64,000 bases of DNA from CAVTYH01 sp963773875 (lineage in GTDB: Bacteria; Planctomycetota; Planctomycetia; Pirellulales; JADZDJ01): contig CAVZCV010000019.1 of NCBI GenBank assembly GCA_963773875.1, forward strand, positions 333,341 to 397,340, written 5' to 3'. Of the stretch, positions 18,913 to 29,315 are shown in pieces. Every line of letters begins with the position of its first letter. Position 1 is the first letter of the stretch. The notes under the pieces are model-generated. The model was not told the origin of the DNA, made no database searches, and saw only the letters and a program-made list of their open reading frames with translations. The translations under genes were made by a program, and so were the position numbers.

Positions 18913-21900
18913 TCACCGTGCGATATTGTGTAAGCGGTTGTGGGCCTTGAATCCCAAATGCGAGGCGCTGCTCAAGTGAAAATCGGAGATTAGTGCCTCC
19001 CAACGGTCCCAATCGCGCAATATTTCATCACGAGCCCCTGACAATGTTTCGCGCGAATTGGTTGACACGATGCGATTTTTCTCCCATCTCCAATCGAATT
19101 CCATTGCGGCGATGAACGATCGAAGGTGCTTGCTCCCAATCTTGTCATTGACAGCGCTCGTGGCTAGTGGCCATCCGCTTCGCGGGAACTCCACATCGAA
19201 ATTCAGCCCAACAGTCCGGCGGTCGGCGGTTCCCGACAGGGTTCCGGGTGTCGGTGCGTCGATCGAGGTTGTCGACTCAACACTTATGGCTTCCCCTGCC
19301 GAGCTGCCGCTGCCCAAAGCCGGAGCGGTAATTAATTGCAAGGCAGCTGCGCCGCTAGAGACATTCTGTACGGCAATGGCAACATCCGCCGCATCGACCA
19401 TCTGATCGCGGTTAAAATCATAAACGTTGGTCATCGGCGCCGAGGGTCCCGCGTGGTGACCGCGAGCCCCCAGTACATCGCTGGAATTTACGTTTGCATC
19501 GGTCGCCGAGTTGCCGGTGTCGCCGATGGCATTGCCGAAATAAAAGACGTCGTTCGCTGCCAGGCCCGTATGCTCATTGGCCAGCACCGTCAGTTGTAAC
19601 CACTGATTCTGAATGGCGTTGTCAGGCCAAATAATGGTGATCTGCGTAGATCCACCCGGCCCACGGCCAGGATAATCGTTGACCAATAAGGGAAGAACGG
19701 GCGCCATGGCCCAATTGGCGGGATTATTGTCGTTACCAACGCGGAAGTTGAAGTCTTCGTAACGCGGCAAGTTATCGAGGTTCGCTACATCAATAATGAT
19801 GCCGTTAATGCCTTTGGAATAGCTCGTGTAATTTGCAAAGGTCGCCGTTTGGCCCGGCAGTAGCGGCAACTTGTCGCTGGCCACAGCAGTGGTATCAGTC
19901 AAATTCGATGAGCCATTCTGCCCATCAAAGCTGCTGCCGTTATAAAAAATACTGCGGCCAGCAATTGTCGGCACGGGTGGAGTAATACTGAGCTGATTGG
20001 AAGAGGGCGATGTGCCCGCCAAATCAATCGCTTTGATGACGTACGAATACGTGGTTCCGCGAACAATATCTGTATCGTCGAAAGAAGTAGCGCCGCCGCC
20101 GAGCGTGGCAATGACAGTGTAAGCTCCGCCTGCGCCGATCTTGCGATCCACCTCGATCGCTTGCGTGAAACTCGATGGCGTCGTCCAAGCCAGATGCACA
20201 ACGGGTCCTGGATTCGCGATGGCGGACGTCAGCGTCGGAGCGCCAGGAACAATCGCCATGCCGGCGACCTCATGCGCGCTCAGGACCTGATTATAAATTC
20301 GCACTTCGTCGAGCTGACCATTGAAAAAAGTATTGCCTTGGGTGGTGGACCCATCGCTGGCCAGATCCACTTGGGCGCCAATTAATCGAAATGGCGCAGA
20401 CTTAATGCCGGTTTCACTGGTGCCGCTGGTCTGGAGCGCACCATCGACGAATATCTGAACCATTCCCGTCGCTGCATCCCTGGTAAAAGCGACGTGATGC
20501 CACTGCCCGTTGTTGACGGCGCTAGTACTCACGAGCCCGGTGTTGCCCGCTCCGACGCCAATGTGGCCCGTCGGGTCAAGATAACCCCAGCGAATATCGT
20601 TGCTTGAACCGGCGACTTCGACGCCGGCAATTGCCGGGGCGTTCCACAAGGCCGGCCCGCTATTCGTATTCGATTGCGTTGTCTTGATCCATGCCGTCAA
20701 TGTCGCGGTTCCGCCCAGCACTGTGGCAAGGTTATTAACTTGGACCGCGGATTGCGACGATGTGGATTTGTAAACGCCATCGCCGTTGAACGACAGCGCG
20801 GCCGCGCCTGTCTTGCCCGGCAAGATCCAAGTTGGCTTTGTGGTGCCGATCAGCGTACCGGTGTTCGCGCCGGTGGAGTCGGCGGTCATCGTCCCGCTGC
20901 CTTCATCGAAACGATACAGATCGGTTGGATCCGTTCCGGTCGACGTGGTCGCGCTCGCGGTATTTGTATAGACCGAGTCGCCAATAATATTCGTGGCGCG
21001 GACTCGATAGTAGTACGTCGTGCTCGGGCTCACAGATGTGTCGCTGTAACTGAGGGAACCCGCACTGGCAATGTTGATTTGTGCGAAGTTCACATTGTCG
21101 GTTGACCGCTCGATTTTAAAGCCCGATTCGTTGTCAGAATTTCTAATCCAATTAAGCGAGATGGCAGATGCACCCATTGAGGTGGCGATCAAATTGGTCG
21201 GCGCGGCCGGCGGTGAGGTTGGCGGCGCGACGCCGCCATAGACCGTCAACGCGCTGGCCGATCCCACGAACACATGCCCATCGGCAATGGTTGGCGTGAT
21301 GAATTTGACGCCGACGCCAAGCTGATCGCGCGCTGCGTTTTGGTTGCTATTATAAAGTTCCACCAAGGATCCAGCATCGTATGCATGCAGCACTTCATGG
21401 GTGCTGTCCCACTGCACATCCCATACGATCCCATTGGCGGCCCCGCTGGACGAGATGCTTGGCACCGCGCCTTGGCTGCTGTAAACGATCGAGGATTGCG
21501 CTGCCGGCGCGGCCGAAAGCATGCCGTTCGTAACCGTGTATTTTTTGAGCACATCGCCCACAGCGTGGTAATAAACTGCTCCGTTGAAATATGCCGGACT
21601 GTTAAAGAAACCGTGTCCAACGCTAACTTTTTGCACGACGTTGTCGGTGCCGGCGTTGAAGTGCCCTAGGTTGTCGCGATCGACGACATAAATCACTCCT
21701 TGCTTCCCGCCGCCCACGAATTCATGCGGATGAGCTCCCGCTTGATCCGGCAAAATCAAGCCGCCGCCAGAGCCCAAATCCGCATCGGCATCAGCCAGCG
21801 ATTGCTCGTTCAGGGGCGTGAAATAATCGGCAACCTTTAGGCCGTAACCGTTGATATTGGGGCTGGCTTGCGTGCTCGCAGGATCAGGAGCAACTCGCAA

Positions 21901-22896
21901 GATGGAGTCGCCGTAGTCACCCACCGCCGCATTGAAATCGCCATTGGCAACGAGCAGAAAAAGATTCGTGCCGTCCGATGCCGGCCCCGCGCCCGTCATC
22001 CAAATTCCTCCTTCTCCCTCATTAGCGTCGGTGTCTGCATTCGGCGTCGTGTTTAGCACGGAAACTAACTGCAAGTTCGAGGGATTGAAGCCTAGTATCC
22101 AGCCATGATACGGATCGGTATCCGCAAAGCCGGAATAACAAACGTAGAGCACGCCATTGAGAAGTGTCAGCGCCGGGCGTTGAAGTTGTTGCGTCGCAAC
22201 GAACGGAATTGTCGTGCCGTTGCCACCGACGCCGTTACCATTGACGGAGGCGCTCACCAACATCGGCGTCATCTTGTCGGCGCCAGTCGTTAGATCTAAC
22301 GCGTGAATATGATGCGAATATGCGTTCTGACCGGCAATATCGTTGGTGAATGCATCGATGTACATCGTGTTCGATGCCAAATCGATGACAGGCGTACTGG
22401 TGATGCCGACCTGCGGATTAATGTCATGGTACGGCCCATAACGATTGCCGAAAAACGAATTGGGCATGGTTGCCGCCAAACCCATGTTCACGTGCCATAG
22501 CAAACCGCCATTGGGCCCAGAATTACCGTCGGCATCGAACGCATACACGTCGTTGTTTTGCGTTACGACAAAAACCACGTTGTGCGTGCCCTGACCTGGT
22601 ATCGGCAGGTTCGACACATACAGCGGCTGGGCATAAACCTGGCCTTGCACCGGATAGGAGAAGAGTTTGCCGAACGATCCCGCGTTCACGTTACTCGGCG
22701 TTAAGACTGCTTCGGCTGTGTTCTGCCCTTGACGCGTTAAATCATTGTGCCAGGTCAAAACGTTGACCGACAGCAGTGTGCGTGGCTCTAGCCATTCAGC
22801 AGTGCGATGGCGCGCCAATTTGCGAGAGCGCGCATGAAGTTTCCCCACGATCCACGCCTTCCCTCCCCCATTTCTTGCCTCGGACAACCAAGCCAA
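18913..22896 (-). CDS. Large secreted LEPR-motif protein with beta-propeller, Fn3, LamG and dockerin-like parts
   Basis: A single open frame of 1327 residues. Residues 28-43 carry the planctomycete export/anchoring pattern RHRTAEWLEPRTLLS. Next comes a PQQ-like beta-propeller region (about 45-555, with SYPVQGQVYAQPLYV, VVFVVTQNNDVYAFDA and GKQGVIYVVDRDNLG). Then follow an Fn3 domain (about 565-655), a LamG/concanavalin fold (about 665-860), a second Fn3-like domain (about 870-970), a planctomycete C-terminal domain with FNFRVGNDNNP, and a calcium-loop dockerin-like segment (YDFNRDQMVDAADVAIAVQN). It is probably a cell-surface or secreted scaffold protein that may bind carbohydrate. It is convergent with the nuo operon, and no enzyme active site is evident. 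Confidence 0.8.
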   Translation of the reverse strand: MAWLSEARNGGGKAWIVGKLHARSRKLARHRTAEWLEPRTLLSVNVLTWHNDLTRQGQNTAEAVLTPSNVNAGSFGKLFSYPVQGQVYAQPLYVSNLPIPGQGTHNVVFVVTQNNDVYAFDADGNSGPNGGLLWHVNMGLAATMPNSFFGNRYGPYHDINPQVGITSTPVIDLASNTMYIDAFTNDIAGQNAYSHHIHALDLTTGADKMTPMLVSASVNGNGVGGNGTTIPFVATQQLQRPALTLLNGVLYVCYSGFADTDPYHGWILGFNPSNLQLVSVLNTTPNADTDANEGEGGIWMTGAGPASDGTNLFLLVANGDFNAAVGDYGDSILRVAPDPASTQASPNINGYGLKVADYFTPLNEQSLADADADLGSGGGLILPDQAGAHPHEFVGGGKQGVIYVVDRDNLGHFNAGTDNVVQKVSVGHGFFNSPAYFNGAVYYHAVGDVLKKYTVTNGMLSAAPAAQSSIVYSSQGAVPSISSSGAANGIVWDVQWDSTHEVLHAYDAGSLVELYNSNQNAARDQLGVGVKFITPTIADGHVFVGSASALTVYGGVAPPTSPPAAPTNLIATSMGASAISLNWIRNSDNESGFKIERSTDNVNFAQINIASAGSLSYSDTSVSPSTTYYYRVRATNIIGDSVYTNTASATTSTGTDPTDLYRFDEGSGTMTADSTGANTGTLIGTTKPTWILPGKTGAAALSFNGDGVYKSTSSQSAVQVNNLATVLGGTATLTAWIKTTQSNTNSGPALWNAPAIAGVEVAGSSNDIRWGYLDPTGHIGVGAGNTGLVSTSAVNNGQWHHVAFTRDAATGMVQIFVDGALQTSGTSETGIKSAPFRLIGAQVDLASDGSTTQGNTFFNGQLDEVRIYNQVLSAHEVAGMAIVPGAPTLTSAIANPGPVVHLAWTTPSSFTQAIEVDRKIGAGGAYTVIATLGGGATSFDDTDIVRGTTYSYVIKAIDLAGTSPSSNQLSITPPVPTIAGRSIFYNGSSFDGQNGSSNLTDTTAVASDKLPLLPGQTATFANYTSYSKGINGIIIDVANLDNLPRYEDFNFRVGNDNNPANWAMAPVLPLLVNDYPGRGPGGSTQITIIWPDNAIQNQWLQLTVLANEHTGLAANDVFYFGNAIGDTGNSATDANVNSSDVLGARGHHAGPSAPMTNVYDFNRDQMVDAADVAIAVQNVSSGAAALQLITAPALGSGSSAGEAISVESTTSIDAPTPGTLSGTADRRTVGLNFDVEFPRSGWPLATSAVNDKIGSKHLRSFIAAMEFDWRWEKNRIVSTNSRETLSGARDEILRDWDRWEALISDFHLSSASHLGFKAHNRLHNIAR

Positions 22897-23161
22897 TATT
22901 ATACCAGTTCAAGGCGGCGCACTTCAACAAACCGTACGAAGGTATTCCGTCGATTCTCCCAAGTCGTTTCCAAGCGACTACCGTTCTCCGAAAAGGCTGC
23001 CACGCCCAAAATCGGCTGATTGCACATTGGAGGTTGCCCAGACCGAAGCGGGCGACCGATTTATTGCAATTGATTGACGGCATCCACGACACCGACTAAA
23101 CCTGCATATGTAAAGAACCTGCCGGATCGGCTGCACCGCGCGAAATTCGAGGAGCATCGCC

Positions 23162-25276
23162 ATGCAACGCTTTCGAATTGTTGTGATGAGTGTAACCATC
23201 GTCGCACTGTACGTCGGCGCAATTATCGCTGCGCCGCTGGATCCTCCCGAAAGTTCGTCCGCCGCGGCACATTCATGGACCGCTGACAACGGCAATGGAA
23301 CGTATTCCAATCCGCTTTTCTATGAAGAGTTTGAAGACCCTGATGTCATTCGCGTCGGCGACGATTATTACCTCGCCGGGACCACGATGCACATGAATCC
23401 TGGAGTCATGATCATGCACTCCAAGGACCTGGTGAACTGGGAGCTGACGGGCTATTGCGTGGATCGATTGGACCTCGGCCCGGTCTTCCGTCTCGAAGGT
23501 GGAAACATCTACGGCAAAGGCATCTGGGCGCCTTGCATCCGATATCACGAGGGCATGTTCTACGTCTTCTCAAATGTTAACGGCGTGGGGACCCAAGTGT
23601 TCCGATCGAAATCTGCCTCTGGCCCATGGCAGCTCAATCAGCTCCCAGGCATGCATGACCTATCGGTCCTCTTCGATGAGGATGGCAAAGTGTACGCCAT
23701 TTACGGCGCCGGCCGGCCGACGATCGTGGAACTCAACAAAGAGATCACCGACGTTGTCCCGAATTCGCGCCGGCAAATGAATGCGCAGGGCATGGGCGAA
23801 GGCCATCATTTGTACAAGATCAACGGCAAGTATTTCGATGTTTCTGCGATTCCCGGTGGCCACACCGATCAGGTCGTGGCGCGCAGCGATTCGATTTACG
23901 GTCCTTGGGAAGTCGAGCGCATGATCCGCGGCGAATCGTTGGGCGTGCCGAGCCAAAATGGCGTCCGTGTCAGCGGCAGTAGTTCGGATCGAAACTTCAC
24001 TACTGTGCCTGCGGATCCCAATTCAGGAGGAGGACTCACACTTCATCAGGGCGGCATTGTCGAGACGCCCTCCGGCGAGTGGTGGAGCATCATCATCCAG
24101 GACCACGGCAGCATTGGTCGCATGGTCGCGCTCGCGCCAGTCACGTGGGACAATAATTTTCCGATCATTGGTCTGCCGGGCAATCTTCGCAAAGCTCCGA
24201 ATACTTGGATCAAGCCGAATACTGGCACTACACAGGTTCGCAAGCCGGCCTTCATCCACAGCGACAACTTCGACGCGCCCCAAATCAATTCCGTTTGGCA
24301 ATGGAACCATGTTCCGGACGATTCGAAATGGTCTCTTACCGAAAAGCCCGGCGTCCTTCGACTTCACTCGCTGCCGGCGGCCAATTTCTGGATGGCACGC
24401 AACAGCCTATCGCAAAGACCTCTTGGACCGGAATCGATTGCTACGGTCGAACTCGACGCAGCGGGCCTTCAAGACGGCGACACTGCGGGATTGGCGCTGC
24501 TGAACGCTCCCTACGCTTGGATCGGCATTGTCAAATCGGTCGACGGCATGGCGGTGCAAATGTTCGATCAAACGCATCGCACGACTGCTAGTGCGCCCAT
24601 TAGCCGCACGCAGATTTGGCTACGCATCGCGTGCAACTTCGATGCTGAGAAAGCCATCTTTAGTTGGAGCGCCGATGGCAAGAAGTTCACTCCGCTAGGT
24701 GAACCTTTCACGATGGCGTTCCAACTCACGACATTTCAAGGCGTCCGCTGCACACTCTTCCACTACAATGCCGCTGGCCAATTTGGTGGCTATGCCGACT
24801 TCGATAACTTCCAGGTTGATGAGCCGCGCGCCTCGGGCATGGAGCGCACGATTCCAGTTGGCAAGACGCTTACGCTCGTCAGCGGCGCCGATGGCAGCCA
24901 GTTGGCGGCCGACACGAAGAGCATGTCGCTGGTGAATGTGGCAGCAGACGACGCGAAGCCGGGCGACAAAAGTGCTCCATTCCAGATTATCGATCTTGGG
25001 AAGGGTCGCGTGGCGCTACAGGCGAGCAACGGCCGATTGGTTTCTGTCGCCGCGGACCGTGTGGTTCTCAATGACCTGGACAGCGCTAAACCAACGGATG
25101 CCGAATCGTTTCAATGGATCAACCTGATGCGCGGCGATACGATGTTGATGTCGCTAACCAACCATCGCTATCTGGCAACCAAACCCAACAGTCCAGGAGA
25201 GGTAACGGCCAACGGCACCGGTCCGCGTCCCGACCGCAAGGACGGCGCATGCTTCAAATGGAAAGCCGTTGAATGA
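23162..25276 (+). CDS. Secreted glycoside hydrolase family 43 protein (beta-xylosidase/arabinanase-like)
   Basis: A 704-residue enzyme with an N-terminal signal peptide (about 1-24). The five-bladed GH43 propeller runs from about 48 to 350. The three expected acids are in place: general base Asp59 (EDPDVI), pKa modulator Asp166 (GMHDLSVLF) and general acid Glu213 (GMGEGHHLYK). A concanavalin-like beta-sandwich follows (about 365-560, DNFDAPQINSVWQWNH onward), as in beta-xylosidases, and then a last region of about 130 residues with beta-trefoil-like repeats (TLVSGADGSQLAA, RVALQASNGRLVS, MLMSLTNHRYLAT). It likely cuts xylose- or arabinose-containing polysaccharide outside the cytoplasm. The sugar specificity is not readable here. 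Confidence 0.88.
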   Translation: MQRFRIVVMSVTIVALYVGAIIAAPLDPPESSSAAAHSWTADNGNGTYSNPLFYEEFEDPDVIRVGDDYYLAGTTMHMNPGVMIMHSKDLVNWELTGYCVDRLDLGPVFRLEGGNIYGKGIWAPCIRYHEGMFYVFSNVNGVGTQVFRSKSASGPWQLNQLPGMHDLSVLFDEDGKVYAIYGAGRPTIVELNKEITDVVPNSRRQMNAQGMGEGHHLYKINGKYFDVSAIPGGHTDQVVARSDSIYGPWEVERMIRGESLGVPSQNGVRVSGSSSDRNFTTVPADPNSGGGLTLHQGGIVETPSGEWWSIIIQDHGSIGRMVALAPVTWDNNFPIIGLPGNLRKAPNTWIKPNTGTTQVRKPAFIHSDNFDAPQINSVWQWNHVPDDSKWSLTEKPGVLRLHSLPAANFWMARNSLSQRPLGPESIATVELDAAGLQDGDTAGLALLNAPYAWIGIVKSVDGMAVQMFDQTHRTTASAPISRTQIWLRIACNFDAEKAIFSWSADGKKFTPLGEPFTMAFQLTTFQGVRCTLFHYNAAGQFGGYADFDNFQVDEPRASGMERTIPVGKTLTLVSGADGSQLAADTKSMSLVNVAADDAKPGDKSAPFQIIDLGKGRVALQASNGRLVSVAADRVVLNDLDSAKPTDAESFQWINLMRGDTMLMSLTNHRYLATKPNSPGEVTANGTGPRPDRKDGACFKWKAVE

Positions 25277-25343
25277 GTTGCCCTTACGGCAACAAATGAC
25301 CATCCATTTCGACAAAAAATCGCTTCCTGGCCCGGAAATAGTA

Positions 25344-25373
25344 TTGACTTTGAATCCTAATGTACACTACAAT
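25344..25373 (+). promoter_or_regulatory. Promoter of repeat element, copy A
   Basis: TTGACT (25344-25349) and TACAAT (25368-25373) with an 18-bp spacer; five of six matches to each sigma70 consensus box. The same layout occurs at both other copies. Confidence 0.65.
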
Positions 25374-25389
25374 ACTTTTGTCGGAGAGT

Positions 25390-25422
25390 ATGGGCTCCGT
25401 GACTCGGTCTTTGGCAATTTGA
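25390..25422 (+). CDS. Ten-residue leader peptide in repeat element copy A
   Basis: An ATG preceded by GGAGAG opens MGSVTRSLAI and closes with TGA. The surrounding 45 nt are identical in copy C (58170-58202, other strand), while the DNA further on diverges. A promoter lies 17 bp upstream. Identity of RBS, start and stop suggests the peptide is translated, perhaps as an attenuation leader. A non-coding reason for the conservation, such as a protein-binding site, is equally open. Confidence 0.4.
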   Translation: MGSVTRSLAI

Positions 25423-25452
25423 TTCAAATTTGAGGGCCTAGACGTCCTGTGG

Positions 25453-25521
25453 GTCTGGGTGTCTTGGAGTCTGCACGTATCGTTGGTGGGCAAGGAACCC
25501 AGACTACCAAGGCACCCAGAC
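25453..25521 (+). repeat. Long imperfect inverted repeat inside copy A
   Basis: GTCTGGGTGTCTTGGAGTCTG (25453-25473) pairs with 25500-25521, which reads as its complement apart from one substitution and one extra base. The loop is about 26 nt. In RNA this would be a stable 21-bp stem directly after the leader peptide. It has no U-run, so it is not a simple terminator. Confidence 0.6.
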
Positions 25522-25855
25522 AACCCGCTGCTGCGAGCGGGCGAAAAAACCCAGTGTGCATCGCTCGAGAATTCTCGGGCGATTTGGGGACTCAAAAGCG
25601 GAGAGTGAAATAACGCTGAAATAACTCGCCGCGAAATGGGCAAAAACAGCTACACAGGTTGAAAAGCGCGCTGCGGTTCTTTCACTTTGAAACGCGGTTT
25701 TTGGGTTGCGGCCGAGATGACGTGCGTTTTTCTCGAAAAAGATCGCTCAGACCGGAACCAGCGCCGGTGAGACGGGATTTGATTCTGCACATCGCGAAAA
25801 ACGTACTGCGAAATGATTCGCAGCAACGGCGCGATTGAATGGGGGTCAGCGACAA

Positions 25856-28800
25856 TTACGTTCGCACCGGCCAGATGCGGCGGAGGAAACTTGGTCGGTG
25901 CTCGATAGGTTCAGCCGTCTCGGCAACTTCGCGGGGGCGGAAGTAGCGCACCAGGTCGTTCGCCCCTTCAATGACGTAGAAGAACACGGGCGTCAGGAAA
26001 ATGCCGAAGAGCGTGACGCCCAGCATGCCGCCGAATACGGCGGTGCCCAAGCGTGCGGCGCATTTCATGACCGGCGCCTTCGGAAATCACCAGCGGCACC
26101 ACGCCCAAGATGAACGCGAACGAGGTCATCACAATCGGCCGTAGCCGCAAGGCACAGGCTTCCAGTGTGGCATCGGCGCGGCTCATGCCGGCTTCGCGGC
26201 GAGCGCGGGCGAACTCCACAATCAGAATCGCGTTCTTGCACGCCAGCCCAATGAGCACCACGAAGCCGACTTGCGTGAAGATGTTTACATCGAGCTGAGC
26301 AAACAGCACCGCGGCGATCGAACACAATAGGCACATCGGCACTACGAGAATGACCGCCAGCGGCAGCGACCAACTTTCGTATTGCGCCGCCAGCACCAGA
26401 AATACGAGCACGACCGCCAAAATGAATACCAGCATGGCGGTGTTGCCCGTTTGCAATTGCAGCAAGGCCAGCTCGGTCCATTCGGACCGCATCGACCAGT
26501 TGAGATTATGATCGACCACGCTCTGCATCAGATCGATCGCCTGGCCGGAGCTGATCGAAGAATCGGAGCTGCAATTGATCGGCTGCTCGGGGTACATGTT
26601 GTAGCGATTCACCAGCACCGGACCAGTAATGTCTTTGACTTCGGCAATCGAGCCGAACGGCACCATGCCGCCGCGCTCGCTGCGAACTTTGAGCTGCTTG
26701 AGGTCGTCGACCTGCTCGCGGAAGTTTTGTTCCGCTTGCACATTGACCTGCCAAGTGCGGCCGAAAAGGTTGAAATCGTTCACATACAGCGAGCCGAGAT
26801 AAACCTGCAGCGTGTTGAACACCTCGGACATCGAGACGCCGAGCATTTTGGCTGCAGTGCGATCGATGCTCAGATACAGCCACGGCGTGTTGGCGCGGAA
26901 ACTGGTGAATAGATCGCGCAGGCCTGGCGTGTTGTTGCCATCAACGACAATGGCGTCGGCAACCGATTGCAGTACTTCCAGGCCCTGATTACCCCGATCT
27001 TCAATCATGATTTTGAAACCGCCGGCATTGCCCAGGCCTTCCAAGGGTGGCGCGCCGAGCACATTCACGACGCCTTCGCTGATTGCGCCTTGCAATCGCG
27101 ATTGCAAATTGGCGGCGATGGCGTCGGCCGAAAGATCGTCCGCCAGGCGATCGTGAAAGTCGTCGAGCATGACGTACATCGCGCCGAAGTTGGGAGCGTT
27201 GGCGCCAAGTAAAATCGACTGACCGGAAATGGCCACCGTATGGGCGACGCCCGGCGTCTTTTTGTTGTTCTTGTTTCCGGTAATGTCTTCAATCCGCCGC
27301 ATCACTTCTTCGGTGCGGCCGACGGAAGCGGAATCCGGCAGTTGCAGGTTGACGACCAGGTAACCTTTATCTTGGGTCGGAATGAAGCCTTTGGGCGTCG
27401 CGCCGAAGCCAACGTATGTCAGGTACAAAAGCCCGCCGTAGAGCACCAGCACGAGCAGCGAGACACGCAGCAATCGGCCGACCATCCAGGTATAGGCTTG
27501 GGACGTGAGATCGAACGCACGATTGAACGTTCGGAACGAGAAGCCAAGAATTTTGTTGAGCGGATAGGCAACAGCGGCGCCGGCGATAGCGCCGAGGACG
27601 GCGCCAATCCACGGTGCATTCTCCGCAGAAATTGCGAATGGCAGCCGATTGGCCGGATTCATCAGCCAGCCAGATAAAAACTCCCAGCCGAGCCAGCCGC
27701 CCGCGAGCACAAATGCTGGCCACGGGAGCGGCGGCGCAGAATGTTTATCGCGCGGACGCAGCAGCAATGCGGTGAGTGCCGGACTGAGCGTGAGCGAGTT
27801 GAAGGCGGAAATGACCGTCGACACGGAAATCGTCAGCGCGAACTGGCGAAAGAACTGACCCATGATGCCGGTGATGAACGCACAGGGTATGAACACGGCA
27901 CTCAGCACCAGACCCACGGCAATAACGGGACCTGACACTTGCTGCATCGCTTTCACGGTGGCGTCGCGAGGCGACAGACCGTGTTCGATGTGATGTTCGA
28001 CGGCTTCGACAACGACGATGGCGTCATCGACCACAATGCCAATTGCCAGCACGAGGCCAAATAGCGTGAGGTTGTTAAGGCTGAAACCCATTGCAGCCAT
28101 GATGGCAAACGTGCCGACGATGGCCACCGGCACCGCGATGAGCGGGATAATTGCTGAGCGCCAGTTCTGCAAGAACACGAGCACGACGATAGCTACAAGC
28201 ACCACGGCGTCGCGCAGTGTTTTGAATACCTCGTTGATCGATTCGTTGATGAAAGGCGTCGTGTCGTAAACAATCGCATAGTCGACGCCGGCCGGAAATC
28301 GCGTTTTCAAGTCTTCCATCTTGGCCCGCACGCGCTGGGCGATATTCAGCGCGTTCGACCCAGGCAATTGATAAATCGAAAGCGCCACCGATGGTCGGCC
28401 ATCGAGTCGGCATGTTTGATCGTAACCTTGAGCGCCGAGTTCAATCCGCGCCACATCGCGAAGCCGCACGAGGTTGCCCTGGGCGTCGGATTTTAAAATC
28501 ATGTCGGCGAATTCATCGGGATCCGCCAGCCGGCCCATGGTGGTAATGGTGTACTGGAACGTTTGGCCTGTGTTGACCGGCGGCTGACCGATTTGGCCGG
28601 CCGCGACCTGCGTGTTTTGCTGTTCAATGGCCTGCGTGACATCGGTGGCCGAGAGATTTCGCGTGGCCATTTTTTCCGGATCAAGCCACAGCCGCATGCT
28701 GTAGTCGCGCTGGCCGATGTACGTGATGTCGCCGACTTCGTCGAGTCGCGAAAGTTCGTCCTTGAGCTGAATCGTGGCGTAATTGCTCAGGTACAAATTG

Positions 28801-29252
28801 TCGCGGCTGCCGTCGGGCGAGAACAAATTCACGATCATCAGTACGCTGGGCGATTTCTTTTTCACCGTCACGCCGCGGCGCTTCACAAGGTCCGGGAGAA
28901 TCGGTTGGGCTAGTGCCACGCGATTTTGCACAAGCACCTGCGCCATGTTCAGATCGACGCCGTTTTTGAACGTGACTGTGAGCACGTAGCTGCCGTCGTT
29001 CGTGCATTGCGACGACATGTAGAGCATGTCTTCCACGCCGACCACCTGCTGCTCGACCGGTGCAGCCACGGTATCGGCCACGACCTTCGCGTTCGCGCCG
29101 GGATACGTCGCCGAAACTTCGACGGTCGGCGGCGTGATTTCCGGATATTGCGCGATCGGAAGCGTGAACAGCGCCACGCTGCCAGCCAGCGTGATGATGA
29201 TCGACAGCACCGAGGCGAAGATCGGTCGGTTAATGAAGAAGTTGGAAAACAT
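25856..29252 (-). CDS. RND efflux pump, HAE1 family (second of tandem pair; 3' frame break)
   Basis: The frame from 29252 runs 1094 codons, but the last 30 residues are out of frame. From about 26055 the correct C terminus is GTAVFGGMLGVTLFGIFLTPVFFYV, ending at 25856, giving about 1130 residues. The N terminus FFINRPIFASVLSIIITLAG and the TM4 proton-relay pair in GIVVDDAIVVVEAVE are standard AcrB-type marks. Between TM6 and TM7 there is an extra segment of about 70-80 residues with two more hydrophobic helices (PLPWPAFVLAGGWLGWEFL and IGAVLGAIAGAAVAYPL). It pumps substrates out with an adaptor and outer-membrane channel, using proton flow. It lies 63 bp after the first pump gene on the same transcript. 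Confidence 0.93.
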
Positions 29253-29315
29253 CTAATCGGGTGTCAACGTGCCTGGTGTCTTGGTGCGTGAATGCAAGGA
29301 TGTTTATGCGCGGCA

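Larger units (their letters stand above)
25344..25770 (+). repeat. Interspersed promoter-leader-palindrome element, copy A
   Basis: Parts in order: promoter (25344-25373), leader-peptide frame (25390-25422), inverted repeat on GTCTGGGTGTC (25453-25473 with 25500-25521), GAATTC-centred palindrome (about 25561-25582), and a block of about 100 nt (25598-25695) shared with the two other copies. Similarity fades into a TTTTTCTCGA stretch near 25727-25737. In this copy the second small frame is spoiled by a stop. It fills most of the 580-bp gap between the GH43 gene and the RND pump gene. I do not recognise the element; the copies are at 47266 and, inverted, 57545. Confidence 0.8.
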
